Positions 30,419 through 38,406 of a DNA stretch of 64,000 nt are shown here, one piece after another. The DNA lies in NCBI RefSeq assembly GCF_014323705.1, contig NZ_JABVEC010000041.1, forward strand, positions 1 through 64,000, read 5' to 3'. A model generated the notes under the pieces. That model saw only the letters and a list, made by a program, of their open reading frames with translations, did no database searches and was not told the DNA's origin. The first letter of the stretch is position 1, and each line of letters opens with the position of its first letter. Source of the stretch: Actinomadura alba. GTDB taxonomy: Bacteria > Actinomycetota > Actinomycetes > Streptosporangiales > Streptosporangiaceae. A program made the translations under genes and the position numbers.

Positions 30419-31879
30419 TTAAGACTCAAGCTGGTGGACCTTCTCCGCGTCGCGGGACGGCGTGGCCGCGGGGGCTGCCGCGGGACGCATCCGGAAAGCG
30501 ACGATCAACGCGAGGACGACGACCACGGCCATGGCCAGGAAGGCATCGGAGAAGGCAGCGCCTTCGTGACCGGGGTACAGGGGGTTGATGGAACCGCTGC
30601 CGCTTTGCTGCCTTGCGGTCACCAGCACGCCGAACAGAGCCGGGCCGGTGCCGGCGCCGAGAAACTGGGCTCCTTGGAGGATCCCGAGGCCGACGCCGAC
30701 CTGGTCGGCCGGCAACACGCTCGCCGCGGCGCTGATGATCGGGGTCATCACGAAGATGAAGCCGACACTGAGCCCGAGAATCCCGACCCCCGCGGGGATC
30801 ACCGACGTACCTCCCGCGAAGGTCGAGAGGAACAGGGTGAACAGTCCCATGGCCGCGAGGCCCGTCAGCACGAGGGGTCGGGTGCCAATGCGGTCGGCGA
30901 GGCGCCCGATCAACGGCGAGAGGACGGCGACGGCAACCCCGGCCGGGATCATGACCAGGGCCCCCTCCCCCGGGCCGAGACCGTTGACGTCGACCAGCAG
31001 CAGCGGAACGAATACCAGGCCGCCAAGGTTGACGATCATGGCCAGGAACGCGACGACGATCGCGGTCCGGTAGACCCGGTTGGTGAACAGCGCGGGCGGG
31101 ACGAACGGCTGCGCGACGCGGACGGTGCGCCGCCCGAAGAGCGCGATGGCCACGACCGCCACCACGAGGCTGACCCAGGACGAGGGTGCGGCAAAGCCGG
31201 CGACCTGTGCCTGGGTAATGCCGAACAGAACCAGCCCGGCGCCGAGACCCAGGAGGATGCCGCCGGGAAGATCGAACCGACCCGCACCCGCCGGGGGCTC
31301 GCCCGGTAGCACGCGCAACACCGCGGGAAGCAGCGCCAACGCGGCCACGAGCATGAGCCAGAACAGCGCGGGCCATCCGAGGAACTGGCCGATCCCGCCG
31401 CCAACGGCCGGTCCGGCGGCGGTACCGATACCCGCGGCCGCGGAGACGACGCCGATGCCCATCCCCCGCTTGTCCAGCGGCATCAACCTGGTGACGGCAA
31501 TGATCGAGAGCACGGGTATCGCGGCCGCGCCCACCCCCATCACGATCCGCCCGAGCACGAGCACGAGGAGATCCGGGGCGAGCGCGCAGATCAGGCTCCC
31601 GGCGGCGTAGGTCAGCAGAGCGAAACCGAAGAGTCGCCGCAGGCTCACTCGGTCGGAGATGCGGCCGTAAAAGGGGATACCGACCGAGAACATCAGCAGG
31701 AAGCCGGTGACGACCCACGCGAGCTCCGCCTCGGAAGCCCCGAACTCCGCTCCGATCGACGGGAGCACGAGATTGACCATGTCGCTGGCGATGACCGTGA
31801 CGAGCATCGCCGGCATGAGCACTGCCAACAGGGCCAGCCCTGAGCCGGTTCGTTCGGTTGTGGTCGACGTGGGTGTCAT
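30419..31879 (-). CDS. MFS drug-efflux-type transporter (DHA2)
   Basis: A 486-residue membrane protein with about 12-14 hydrophobic segments. Motif A is FYGRISDRVSLRRLFGF, and ASDMVNLVLPSIGAEFGASE, ELAWVVTGFLLMFSVGIPFY and the RIVMGVGAAAIPVL segment are typical of the drug:H+ antiporter DHA2 family. ATG 31879 has GGAGGA 9 bases upstream. The promoter carries an ACTGT-N7-ACAGT dyad resembling the operator before the Rrf2 gene, which lies just upstream on the same strand, so the pump is probably Rrf2-controlled. The substrate is unknown. Confidence 0.92.
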   Translation of the reverse strand: MTPTSTTTERTGSGLALLAVLMPAMLVTVIASDMVNLVLPSIGAEFGASEAELAWVVTGFLLMFSVGIPFYGRISDRVSLRRLFGFALLTYAAGSLICALAPDLLVLVLGRIVMGVGAAAIPVLSIIAVTRLMPLDKRGMGIGVVSAAAGIGTAAGPAVGGGIGQFLGWPALFWLMLVAALALLPAVLRVLPGEPPAGAGRFDLPGGILLGLGAGLVLFGITQAQVAGFAAPSSWVSLVVAVVAIALFGRRTVRVAQPFVPPALFTNRVYRTAIVVAFLAMIVNLGGLVFVPLLLVDVNGLGPGEGALVMIPAGVAVAVLSPLIGRLADRIGTRPLVLTGLAAMGLFTLFLSTFAGGTSVIPAGVGILGLSVGFIFVMTPIISAAASVLPADQVGVGLGILQGAQFLGAGTGPALFGVLVTARQQSGSGSINPLYPGHEGAAFSDAFLAMAVVVVLALIVAFRMRPAAAPAATPSRDAEKVHQLES

Positions 31880-31909
31880 CCGACGTAATCCTCCGCGCCA
31901 TCTACTGCC

Positions 31910-31926
31910 ACTGTCATAGTTACAGT
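31910..31926. promoter_or_regulatory. Dyad in the MFS promoter, Rrf2-like half-sites
   Basis: ACTGT-N7-ACAGT lies 31 bases before the MFS start in an AT-rich gap. Its half-sites (ACTGTAA read inward on one strand) resemble the larger AACTGCAA/TTGCAGTT dyad upstream of the Rrf2 gene. Confidence 0.5.
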
Positions 31927-31970
31927 TAGGACAAAAGAACGGCGGAGGACCTGCCTCCGCCACTGCTCAG

Positions 31971-32417
31971 CTAGCGATTCTGTAGCGCGAGTTCACGCTC
32001 CCTGGCCAGCACCTGCCGGAGCAGGTGGGCGATGGTCGTTCGGCCGAGCCGTTCTTCCATGGCCCGTTCGGCGTCCCGGAACTCCGCCTCGAGCAGGGCC
32101 TGCATGTGGCGCCCGACCGCGCACGCGTCGCTGGGTGGATGGGCGTGCCGCGACAGGATCGGCCCCGCCTCGACGGCGGTGTACGCGTCGTAGAGCGTGA
32201 TCTCGCGTGGGGCGCGGGCAAGGGACCAGCCGCCACCACGCCCCTCAGTGGACCACACCAGGCCGGCGTCCCGCAGGCTGCCGAGGATGCGCCGCACGAG
32301 AACCGGATTGCTCGCCAGGCTGTCCGCGATCTCCGCGGAGGTCAGCGAGTGGTCACCCCAGCGCGCCAGCATCGTGAGCGCGTGAATCGCGACCGCGCTC
32401 CTGCTACTGAGACCCAC
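31971..32417 (-). CDS. Rrf2-family transcriptional regulator
   Basis: A 148-residue Rrf2 protein: SSRSAVAIHALTMLARWGDH, LTSAEIADSLASNPVLVRRI (recognition helix), GLVWSTEGRGGGWSLARAPR (the conserved G-rich wing). It has only one cysteine in the region where Fe-S Rrf2 proteins have three, so it probably does not bind a cluster and resembles the YwnA-type subgroup that senses small molecules. GTG 32417 has AAGGGGGC just upstream; an ATG at 32453 falls inside its own operator dyad and is unlikely. It precedes the MFS pump gene on the same strand. Confidence 0.9.
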   Translation of the reverse strand: MGLSSRSAVAIHALTMLARWGDHSLTSAEIADSLASNPVLVRRILGSLRDAGLVWSTEGRGGGWSLARAPREITLYDAYTAVEAGPILSRHAHPPSDACAVGRHMQALLEAEFRDAERAMEERLGRTTIAHLLRQVLARERELALQNR

Positions 32418-32452
32418 TGTGCCCCCTTCGCGCTCCGTCGCGGCACCGATCA

Positions 32453-32477
32453 AACTGCAATAAGGCTAGTTGCAGTT
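32453..32477. promoter_or_regulatory. Perfect dyad upstream of the Rrf2 gene
   Basis: AACTGCAA-N9-TTGCAGTT, 25 bp, sits 36 bases before the Rrf2 start. Perfect 8-base arms in an AT-rich gap make it the probable autoregulatory operator. Confidence 0.65.
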
Positions 32478-32533
32478 CGATCGCTCGTCAATCCGGCACC
32501 TGATGGGCTGGGGCACGGAGGCCCGACGATGCC

Positions 32534-33298
32534 TCACCGGAACCGAACTGCAGGGGTCGCACGACCCGTCCGGGATCGTTTCACCGTGCTGACCTCGTCC
32601 AGCAGGGTGCGCAGCAGCCGGAACCAGACACCGACGTGTACCGCTCTGCGGGGCAAGGTGACCGTGCCGGTGGTCATGCCCTGATGGGTGAGCCGGTCCA
32701 TGGCCGGGATGGGCTCGGTTGCGGCGCGGTCGGGCGCGGGTTGTCCCAGGGCGGCCGCGACAGCGACGGTGCCGGCGTTCTCCAGGCGGCGGCCGTGCCC
32801 GGGGCAGCTGAGCGTGAGCGGGATCGTGGCGGTCAGTGGGACGCCGCAGTCGGGGGCGGACAGCGCCTCACTGTGAAACTCGGCGGCGTTGTCCACGTAG
32901 ATCACGCGCGGCTTGCCGCTCATCGGCCAGGTCGCCTGGACCTCCAGCCGCTCCAGCCAAGCCCGCTTATCCGTCACCATGTGCGCCAGGCACAACCCCA
33001 CCGACAACGCCGACGGAGCCTCCAGCGTCACGACCAGACCGACCACGCAACGCCGCCGACGATCGAGGTCCTGCTGACCGTAGTGCACACGAGTACGGAC
33101 AGCAGGAACATCCGAAGTTCCCTGCAAATCGACCCATAACCGCAGGACGTTAGTGCAGAGGAGTTCGGACATCGACAGCAGAGCGATCTTCAGAAAACGA
33201 AGGGTTTTTGAAGATCGTCGGGCGCGATCCCCCTCCCCGACTGGCCGTGATCGGGACCGGAACCCGCCAAGGGCGTGATTTAATGAATGAACGGACAT
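32534..33298 (-). pseudogene. TniA/TniQ transposition-module remnant (Tn5053/Tn7-like)
   Basis: The antisense frame contains VVGLVVTLEAPSALSVGLCL, AHMVTDKRAWLERLEVQATW and GKPRVIYVDNAAEFHSEAL. These follow the rve integrase core of TniA/TnsB-type transposases, including the second catalytic Asp in YVDN. After a scrambled middle, LTHQGMTTGTVTLPRRAVHV and GVWFRLLRTLLDEVST resemble the tail of TniQ proteins. The first catalytic Asp region and the glutamate context are broken. I read this as two decayed, collapsed genes. The TniQ part is less certain than the TniA part. Confidence 0.5.
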
Positions 33299-33305
33299 TT
33301 ATTAA
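33280..33305. promoter_or_regulatory. Candidate TetR operator
   Basis: TTAATGAATG and CATTTATTAA form 10-base arms (9 of 10 complementary) around a 6-base centre, directly before the TetR start. The site is AT-rich in a GC-rich neighbourhood and fits autorepression of the TetR-SDR operon. Confidence 0.6.
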
Positions 33306-33316
33306 CGAGGGTGGCA

Positions 33317-33934
33317 ATGGTGGGACGTCCCCGAGGGGTCGAGGATGCGGTGATCCTGCATGCAGCGGCGCAGGTCATGGGCCGGGTGGGTCCCGCGGGT
33401 CTCACCTTGGCCGCCGTGGCGCGCGAGGTCGGGTTGGTGCCGGCAACCCTGGTACAGCGATTCGGTTCCAAGCATGGTCTGCTTCTGGCACTCGCCGACC
33501 TGTCCGAGAAGAACGCGAGCGAGATGGCTGAGCGAGTGCGGCAGTCGCACGACTCGGCGCTCGGGACCTTGGTGGCGCTGACGGTGGAGTCGGCGGCTGT
33601 GATGGCCACGCCGGAGAGCTTCGCCAATCATCTGGCGTTCTTGTGCATGGACCTTGGCGATCCGCAGCTCTACGAGCGTGCGCTGGCCATTCACCGTACC
33701 CAGAAGCGGGTGATCGAGGAACTACTGACGGAGGCGGCCGGTACGGGCGAGCTCCGCGCCGGAAGCGATGCCGCGGCGCTGGCCCGCACCGTACAGGCGA
33801 TCATCGCTGGTGCGGGCCTGACCTGGGCGCTCGAACGCGAAGGCACCCTTGAACAGCGGCTCCGGCAAGAGCTCGACGTCGTGCTCTCCCCTCACCTTCC
33901 GCCCCGAGAGAGTCACAACTTGGAGGAATCATGA
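33317..33934 (+). CDS. TetR-family transcriptional regulator
   Basis: A 205-residue TetR protein: VILHAAAQVMGRVGPAGLTL, AAVAREVGLVPATLVQRFGS (HTH) and KHGLLLALADLSEKN, then a ligand-binding helical domain (FANHLAFLCMDLGDPQLYER). ATG 33317 has GAGGG 6 bases upstream; ATG 33287 lies inside the proposed operator. Its stop overlaps the start of an SDR gene by 4 bases, so regulator and enzyme are one operon. Confidence 0.92.
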   Translation: MVGRPRGVEDAVILHAAAQVMGRVGPAGLTLAAVAREVGLVPATLVQRFGSKHGLLLALADLSEKNASEMAERVRQSHDSALGTLVALTVESAAVMATPESFANHLAFLCMDLGDPQLYERALAIHRTQKRVIEELLTEAAGTGELRAGSDAAALARTVQAIIAGAGLTWALEREGTLEQRLRQELDVVLSPHLPPRESHNLEES

Positions 33935-34842
33935 CGACTGACGCACGCCCACTGGCCGGAAAGGTGGCCCTGGTCGCCGGCGGTACCCGGGGCGGCGGAC
34001 GGGGTATCGCCGTCGAACTCGGCGCCGCCGGCGCGACGGTGTACGTCACCGGTCGTAGCAGCACCGGCGGGCGCTCCGACCTGGACCGCCCGGAAACCAT
34101 CGAGCAGACCGCTGAGAAGGTCACCGCAGCAGGCGGCCTGGGCATTCCCGCCCGGACCGACCACAGCCGTCCCGACGACGTCCAGGCCCTCGTCGACAAG
34201 ATCGCCGCCGAACAGGACGGACAGCTCGACATCCTGGTGAACTCCGTATGGGGCGGAGACCCGCTGACCGACTGGGAACACCCTTTGTGGGAGCAGGATC
34301 TGGACACCGGTCTACGGCTGCTGCGGCAGGCGGTGGAGACCCACGTCATCACCAGCCGGTTCGCGCTTCCCCTCATGGTCGCCCGCAAGAGCGGCCTGGT
34401 CGTGGAGGTCACCGACGGCAACACCGCCCGCTATCGCGGCACGTTCTTCTACGACCTGGCGAAGTCCGCGGTCATCCGCCTCGCCGTCGCCCAGGCGGCA
34501 GAGCTCAAGCCTCATGGCGTCGCGGCCGTGGCCATCACGCCCGGCTTCCTGCGCTCGGAGGCCGTGCTGGAACACTTCGGTGTCACCGAGGCCAACTGGC
34601 GCGACGGCGCGGCCCAGGACCCGAACTTCGCCCACTCCGAGACCCCTGCCTACCTCGGCCGGGCCGTCGCTGCACTGGCCGCCGACCCCAACATCATGGC
34701 CAAGACCGGACGGGCCCTGGCCACCTGGGGCCTGTACCAGGAATACGGCTTCACCGATGCCGACGGCACACAACCGGACTTCGCCGCTCACTGGGCCAAG
34801 AACCTGGAAGAGCAGTACGGACCCCTCGGAGACCCGCTGTGA
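33931..34842 (+). CDS. Short-chain dehydrogenase/reductase
   Basis: A 303-residue SDR. Cofactor site VALVAGGTRGGGRGIAVELG, then VYVTGRSSTGG and NSVWGGDP. The catalytic Tyr/Lys are in FFYDLAKSAVIRLA (YxxxK). The Gly-rich loop is GGTRGGGRG rather than the usual TGxxxGIG, a variant seen in a group of 300-residue actinobacterial SDRs. The preceding TetR gene overlaps it by 4 bases. The substrate is unknown; the TetR ligand may be the same compound. Confidence 0.92.
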   Translation: MTTDARPLAGKVALVAGGTRGGGRGIAVELGAAGATVYVTGRSSTGGRSDLDRPETIEQTAEKVTAAGGLGIPARTDHSRPDDVQALVDKIAAEQDGQLDILVNSVWGGDPLTDWEHPLWEQDLDTGLRLLRQAVETHVITSRFALPLMVARKSGLVVEVTDGNTARYRGTFFYDLAKSAVIRLAVAQAAELKPHGVAAVAITPGFLRSEAVLEHFGVTEANWRDGAAQDPNFAHSETPAYLGRAVAALAADPNIMAKTGRALATWGLYQEYGFTDADGTQPDFAAHWAKNLEEQYGPLGDPL

Positions 34843-34883
34843 CCCTGGCCGACAAGGGACAGCTGCCGGATGCCGCCGGTTGC

Positions 34884-34990
34884 CTACTCCTCTTCGGCGT
34901 CGTCCTCGTCGGAGGCGTCCGGGTCGCGCAGCGGGCGCAGGCCCTGGCCGGGGCCGCTGGTCTTGATGTACCGAGCCAGCGCGGACAGCC
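34884..34990 (-). pseudogene. Tn3-family transposase C-terminal scrap
   Basis: Antisense codons read NRLSALARYIKTSGPGQGLR, PLRDPDASDEDDAEEE and a stop at 34884. The tnpA at 44776 ends in a similar ARLSPFV...REL-RDPNAADDDEDEDD tail. The acidic end after RDP is typical of actinobacterial Tn3 transposases. The rest of 34843-35228 has only the short leader ORF described below. Confidence 0.5.
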
Positions 34991-35118
34991 GGTTCACCGG
35001 CACCCTTGGACAGGTTCACCTGGAGTCGTGATCACGTGGCTGGGAAAGGGTTGGACGGGATGGTGCTTGGGCTTGTAGCTTGCGGCTGACTTTGACACCG
35101 CCTGAGGAGGTGAGACCC

Positions 35119-35178
35119 ATGAATGGTGTATCGATGTGGGTGCTCCCCCTTCCCGTCACGGTCGGGCGATTGACGTAG
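35119..35178 (+). CDS. 19-codon leader ORF upstream of the rox fusion
   Basis: ATG 35119 follows a near-perfect GAGGAGGTGAG site and opens a 19-residue frame, MNGVSMWVLPLPVTVGRLT, ending in TAG 35176-35178. The next gene starts 50 bases later. The strong ribosome-binding site suggests real translation, perhaps as an attenuator-type leader, or as the start of a gene removed when rox was joined here. Confidence 0.45.
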   Translation: MNGVSMWVLPLPVTVGRLT

Positions 35179-35228
35179 GTGTCGCTGGGAGCGCCTCGCC
35201 AACAAGGCACTCCCGAAAGGCAACACCT

Positions 35229-36773
35229 ATGCACTCTCCGCAGTTCACCGCCGAGCCGTCGTCGAATGACAGGGTCGAGCGTGACTTCACGGTGGGCGAC
35301 GTCCCCGGACTCTGGTCGTCGGCCTCCGGCGCCGATCGCGCGCTCCTCATGTTCGATGTGATCATTGCGGGGTGCGGGCCGACTGGTGCGATGCTGGCCG
35401 CCGAACTGCGGCTGCACGATGTGCGGGTACTCGTTGTGGAGAAGGAAACCGAGCCCGTGTCGTTCGTCCGCATAGTCGGTCTGCATATCCGCAGTCTCGA
35501 GTTGATGGCGATGCGCGGACTGCTGGATCGCATTCTCCAGCATGGAAGACGGCGTCCGGTCGGCGGTTTCTTCGCCGCCATCACCAAACCCGCGCCCGAG
35601 GGCCTGGATTCCGCGTACGCCTATCTGCTGGGCATCCCGCAGCCGGTCATCGAGCATCTGCTTGAAGAACATGCGATCGAACTGGGTGCGCAGGTCCGGC
35701 GCGGTTGCGCGGTGGCCGGTTTCGAGCAGGACGACGAGGGTGTGACCGTCGAGCTGGCCGACGGGGAACAGCTGCGTTCGCGCTATCTCGTCGGCTGTGA
35801 CGGCGGGCGCAGTACGGTGCGCAAACTGCTCGGCGTCGGCTTCCCCGGCGAGCCCTCACGGACCGAGACGCTGATGGGCGAGATGGAAGTGGGTGTGCCG
35901 CAGGAGGAGATCGCCGCCAAGGTGACCGAAATCCGCGAGACCCATCAGCGATTCTGGCTCCGGCCCTTCGGCGAAGGGGTCTATAGCGTCGTAGTCCCCG
36001 CCGCGGGAGTCAGCGACCGCGCGGAACCGCCCACCCTTGAGGATTTCAAACAACAGTTGCGCACCATCGCCGGAACCGATTTCGGGGTGCACTCCCCGCG
36101 CTGGTTGTCCCGCTTCGGGGATGCCACCCGGCTGGCCGAGCGTTATCGGCTGGGGCGGGTGCTACTGGCCGGCGATGCGGCGCACATCCATCCACCCGCC
36201 GGCGGTCAGGGCCTCAACCTGGGCGTTCAGGACGCATTCAACCTCGGCTGGAAACTGGCCGCACAGATCCGCGGCTGGGCGCCGGAAACACTGCTGGACA
36301 CCTACCAGGCCGAACGTCATCCGGTCGCCGAGGACGTGCTGGACAACACCCGCGCCCAGATGGAACTGCTGTCCACCGAACCGGGCCCGCAGGCCGTGCG
36401 CAGGCTGCTCACCGAACTGATGGACTTCGACGAGGTGAACCGCTATCTGATCGAGAAGATCACCGCGATCGGCATCCGCTACGACTTCGGCGAAGGCCCC
36501 GACCTGCTCGGCCGCCGCCTGCACGACATCGACGTGAAACAGGGCCACCTCTACGGTCTGCTGCATCGCGGCCGCGGCCTGCTGCTGGACCGCACCGAAC
36601 GCCTGACCGTCGGCGGCTGGTCAGACCGGGTCGATTACCTCGCGGATCCCACTGCGGAACTGGATGTTCCGTGCGTCCTGCTACGCCCCGACGGCCACGT
36701 CGCCTGGATCGGCGACGATCAGCAGGACCTGGACGACCACCTCTCCCGCTGGTTCGCCAAGCCCGCCAACTGA
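35229..36773 (+). CDS. rox: Rifampicin monooxygenase (Rox) with a foreign 40-residue N-terminus
   Basis: Residues 41-514 form a class A flavoprotein monooxygenase closely matching Rox enzymes as I recall them, starting MFDVIIAGCGPTGAMLAAEL (GxGxxG FAD site), then VEKETEPVSFVRIVGLHIRS, the DG motif YLVGCDGGRSTVRKL and the GD motif VLLAGDAAHIHPPAGGQGLN. Rox hydroxylates rifamycins at the naphthyl ring, which linearises and inactivates them. The native start would be ATG 35349 (474 residues), but it has no ribosome-binding site. Codons from ATG 35229, 8 bases after GAAAGG, are in frame with it and read MHSPQFTAEPSSNDRVERDF then TVGDVPGLWSSASGADRALL, resembling the start of an alpha/beta-hydrolase. 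So rox appears to be expressed as a chimera using another gene's initiation region. Tn3 fragments lie on both sides. Confidence 0.85.
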   Translation: MHSPQFTAEPSSNDRVERDFTVGDVPGLWSSASGADRALLMFDVIIAGCGPTGAMLAAELRLHDVRVLVVEKETEPVSFVRIVGLHIRSLELMAMRGLLDRILQHGRRRPVGGFFAAITKPAPEGLDSAYAYLLGIPQPVIEHLLEEHAIELGAQVRRGCAVAGFEQDDEGVTVELADGEQLRSRYLVGCDGGRSTVRKLLGVGFPGEPSRTETLMGEMEVGVPQEEIAAKVTEIRETHQRFWLRPFGEGVYSVVVPAAGVSDRAEPPTLEDFKQQLRTIAGTDFGVHSPRWLSRFGDATRLAERYRLGRVLLAGDAAHIHPPAGGQGLNLGVQDAFNLGWKLAAQIRGWAPETLLDTYQAERHPVAEDVLDNTRAQMELLSTEPGPQAVRRLLTELMDFDEVNRYLIEKITAIGIRYDFGEGPDLLGRRLHDIDVKQGHLYGLLHRGRGLLLDRTERLTVGGWSDRVDYLADPTAELDVPCVLLRPDGHVAWIGDDQQDLDDHLSRWFAKPAN

Positions 36774-37062
36774 TTTCGCCTGAGCAACCGAAAAGGCCCG
36801 TGAGAAGGATCGGAACGGCCAGTAGCGACTGACCATCGGAAGGCTGGAAGCAGCATCAGCCGTGGTGCTCTGGCGCCAGGGTCGGCCTGCGAGGAGGGTT
36901 AGCCTCCGAGTGACGACCGGAAGACGGCGGAAGAGCACCGCGGAGTGGATCGGCGCAGGCGGCCGTGCGTTCGTCTAACGGCCGTTTGGTGAACGCCTAG
37001 ACACCCAAGCCGGTCACCACCGGTGTTCTTCTGCCGCGTTTCGGCTGCACCCCATCCGAGCC
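36774..37062. other. Non-coding stretch holding a res-like site
   Basis: No gene is supported. It contains the 30-bp palindrome at 36967-36996 that matches the res region of the Tn3 element, followed by a TTTGGGGC...CAGCTTCGGGAG stretch that also recurs at about 41729-41755. Confidence 0.5.
36967..36996. repeat. Res-like 30-bp palindrome, copy A
   Basis: The outer arms are GCGTTCG and a near-complementary GTGAACGC, and the core is AACGGCCGTT. It matches copy B at 40964-40993, inside the Tn3 element upstream of the resolvase gene, at 27 of 30 positions and in the same orientation. Confidence 0.75.
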
Positions 37063-37425
37063 CTACTTTGGGGCTGGGGTCAGCTTCGGGAGTAGGACGC
37101 CGGCGCTGAGAAGATCTTGAAGGGGTTCGCTCTGCTCGGCGGGCGACTCCAGCACGTGGGTCGCGCCTTTCTGCCGGGGTGGAGTGGGATTTCGTGCCCC
37201 CTCGGTGGGCCGGGTTTCGGCGGCAGGCCGCTGTGTCTCCAGCCGAATCGCCGCGGCCTCAGCCAGCGGTCGCCGCGTCTCCTCGCCTGCGGCATCCACA
37301 TAAACCAGCTCAAACCCCTCCGGCCTGTGTCCTGTCTCGTTGGCCTTGAGGCATTGTGGCCCTCCTGACCTGGGTGCCTCATGATCAAAGAGATAGTCCT
37401 TTGAACTGGCCGTCTCGTTGATCAC
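37063..37425 (-). CDS. Unrecognised ORF, possible TnsA-like remnant
   Basis: A 120-codon frame whose middle, GFELVYVDAAGEETRRPLAE then AAAIRLETQRPA, looks genuinely coding and loosely resembles the N-terminus of TnsA-type endonucleases. Its end, LLSAGVLLPKLTPAPK, recurs in part (SLLPKLAGPK) antisense to about 41715-41755 inside the Tn3 element. There is no convincing ribosome-binding site and no catalytic residues. It may be a decayed mobile-element gene; the TniA/TniQ remnant 4 kb away makes a Tn7-like origin conceivable. Confidence 0.3.
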   Translation of the reverse strand: MINETASSKDYLFDHEAPRSGGPQCLKANETGHRPEGFELVYVDAAGEETRRPLAEAAAIRLETQRPAAETRPTEGARNPTPPRQKGATHVLESPAEQSEPLQDLLSAGVLLPKLTPAPK

Positions 37426-37476
37426 GAGGCATCTGTTGGATTCGATGGTGTCAGTGGATGGCTCTGGGATGTTGTA

Positions 37477-37917
37477 TTAGCCGAGCTGCTCGGCCAACCC
37501 GACGAAGATCCCCTCGGGGCCGCGGACGTAGCAGAGCAGGTAGCTGTCCTCGTACCGGGCCACACCACCGACGAGTTCGGCGCCGTGAGGGCGCAGGCGG
37601 GCAAGAGTGTCCTCGATGTCGTCGACGGCGAACATGACGCGATGCATGCCCAGCGTGTTATGCGGCTGGTTATGCTGCCCGGCGCTGATCGCCGCGGGGG
37701 TCTGGTACTTCGCCAGCTCCAGCCGGCCGTGGCCGTCTGGGATCCGCATCATCGCGATGTCGCAGCGGACGCCGTCGAGTCCGACGGTGCGGTCCACCCA
37801 GGGGCCCTCGACCTGCGCTTTGCCCTCCAGCTCCATGCCGAGTTCGGTGAAGAAAGCGATGGCGGCATCCATGTCGTCGACGACGATGCCGACGTTGTCC
37901 ATCCGCTGAATCGTCAT
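37477..37917 (-). CDS. VOC-family (glyoxalase-like) protein
   Basis: A 146-residue vicinal-oxygen-chelate protein with two beta-alpha-beta-beta-beta repeats: DNVGIVVDDMDAAIAFFTEL and ELEGKAQVEGPW, then HRVMFAVDDIEDTLARLRPH and DSYLLCYVRGPEGIFVGLAE. Potential metal ligands are present (His in the second repeat, Glu near the end). Functions range from glyoxalase and dioxygenase to antibiotic-binding resistance. ATG 37917 has AAGGAG 7 bases upstream. It lies among transposon fragments, so it may be cargo. Confidence 0.9.
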   Translation of the reverse strand: MTIQRMDNVGIVVDDMDAAIAFFTELGMELEGKAQVEGPWVDRTVGLDGVRCDIAMMRIPDGHGRLELAKYQTPAAISAGQHNQPHNTLGMHRVMFAVDDIEDTLARLRPHGAELVGGVARYEDSYLLCYVRGPEGIFVGLAEQLG

Positions 37918-38142
37918 GGTGGTTCTCCTTCGTTCTTTGTCGCGCGGCCCGTCGTGGCCACTGGTGTACCTGGGACGGAGCCAGCGCCGCATTCTCGACA
38001 CCCGGAAACCTGCTGATTTCCAGGGACCTGCTTCTGGCCGTCACGGTCCTGGGGCGCCCACACTGCCGAATGAAAAACCCGCCCGCACGCATGCAAGCTG
38101 AGTCCGCTGGCCGACGCGCTCCAGCCCTGCCAGGCGGGACGA

Positions 38143-38244
38143 TCAGACGAGGGCGCCGCGGACGCGCAGCGGCCGGAACCCGATGGGGTCGAGCCGGGCG
38201 AACTCGCCCTCTGCGTCGACGTTCTCCAAGCGTTGGATCGTCAT
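38143..38244 (-). pseudogene. 33-codon ORF starting like the VOC gene
   Basis: It begins MTIQRLENV, nearly the MTIQRMDNV start of the VOC protein 300 bases away, then diverges to DAEGEFARLDPIGFRPLRVR and stops. This looks like the two ends of a second VOC-type or similar gene joined by deletion. Expression is doubtful. Confidence 0.35.
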
Positions 38245-38301
38245 GCCGACACCCTGTCCAGGCTCGCCGCCGACCAACAGATGCAGATGTGGGTCTGTCA
38301 A

Positions 38302-38406
38302 TTACCGTACAGTCCCGCAGCGCGGCGCAACCAAGCTCGGGTTCGCGTTGCTGCTGCGGTTCTACGCGATGTACGGCCGGTTCCCGACGGGCCGCTCGTC
38401 ATGCGC
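38302..38406 (+). pseudogene. Tn3-family transposase N-terminal scrap (DUF4158)
   Basis: The plus-strand frame reads RGATKLGFALLLRFYAMYGR, FPTGR, matching the DUF4158 N-terminal domain of Tn3 transposases (xxxKLGFALxLxxxxxxGRFP). The local tnpA carries MKLGFALQLVTVRW at the same place once its frameshift is repaired. It faces the opposite way from the C-terminal scrap at 34884, so the two are not one broken gene. Confidence 0.6.

Noticed and set aside
35050..35110. A full rifamycin-associated element before rox
   Set aside because: Only part of the remembered sequence (GCTTGCGGC) is present and the dyad symmetry is lacking, so it was not annotated as an element.
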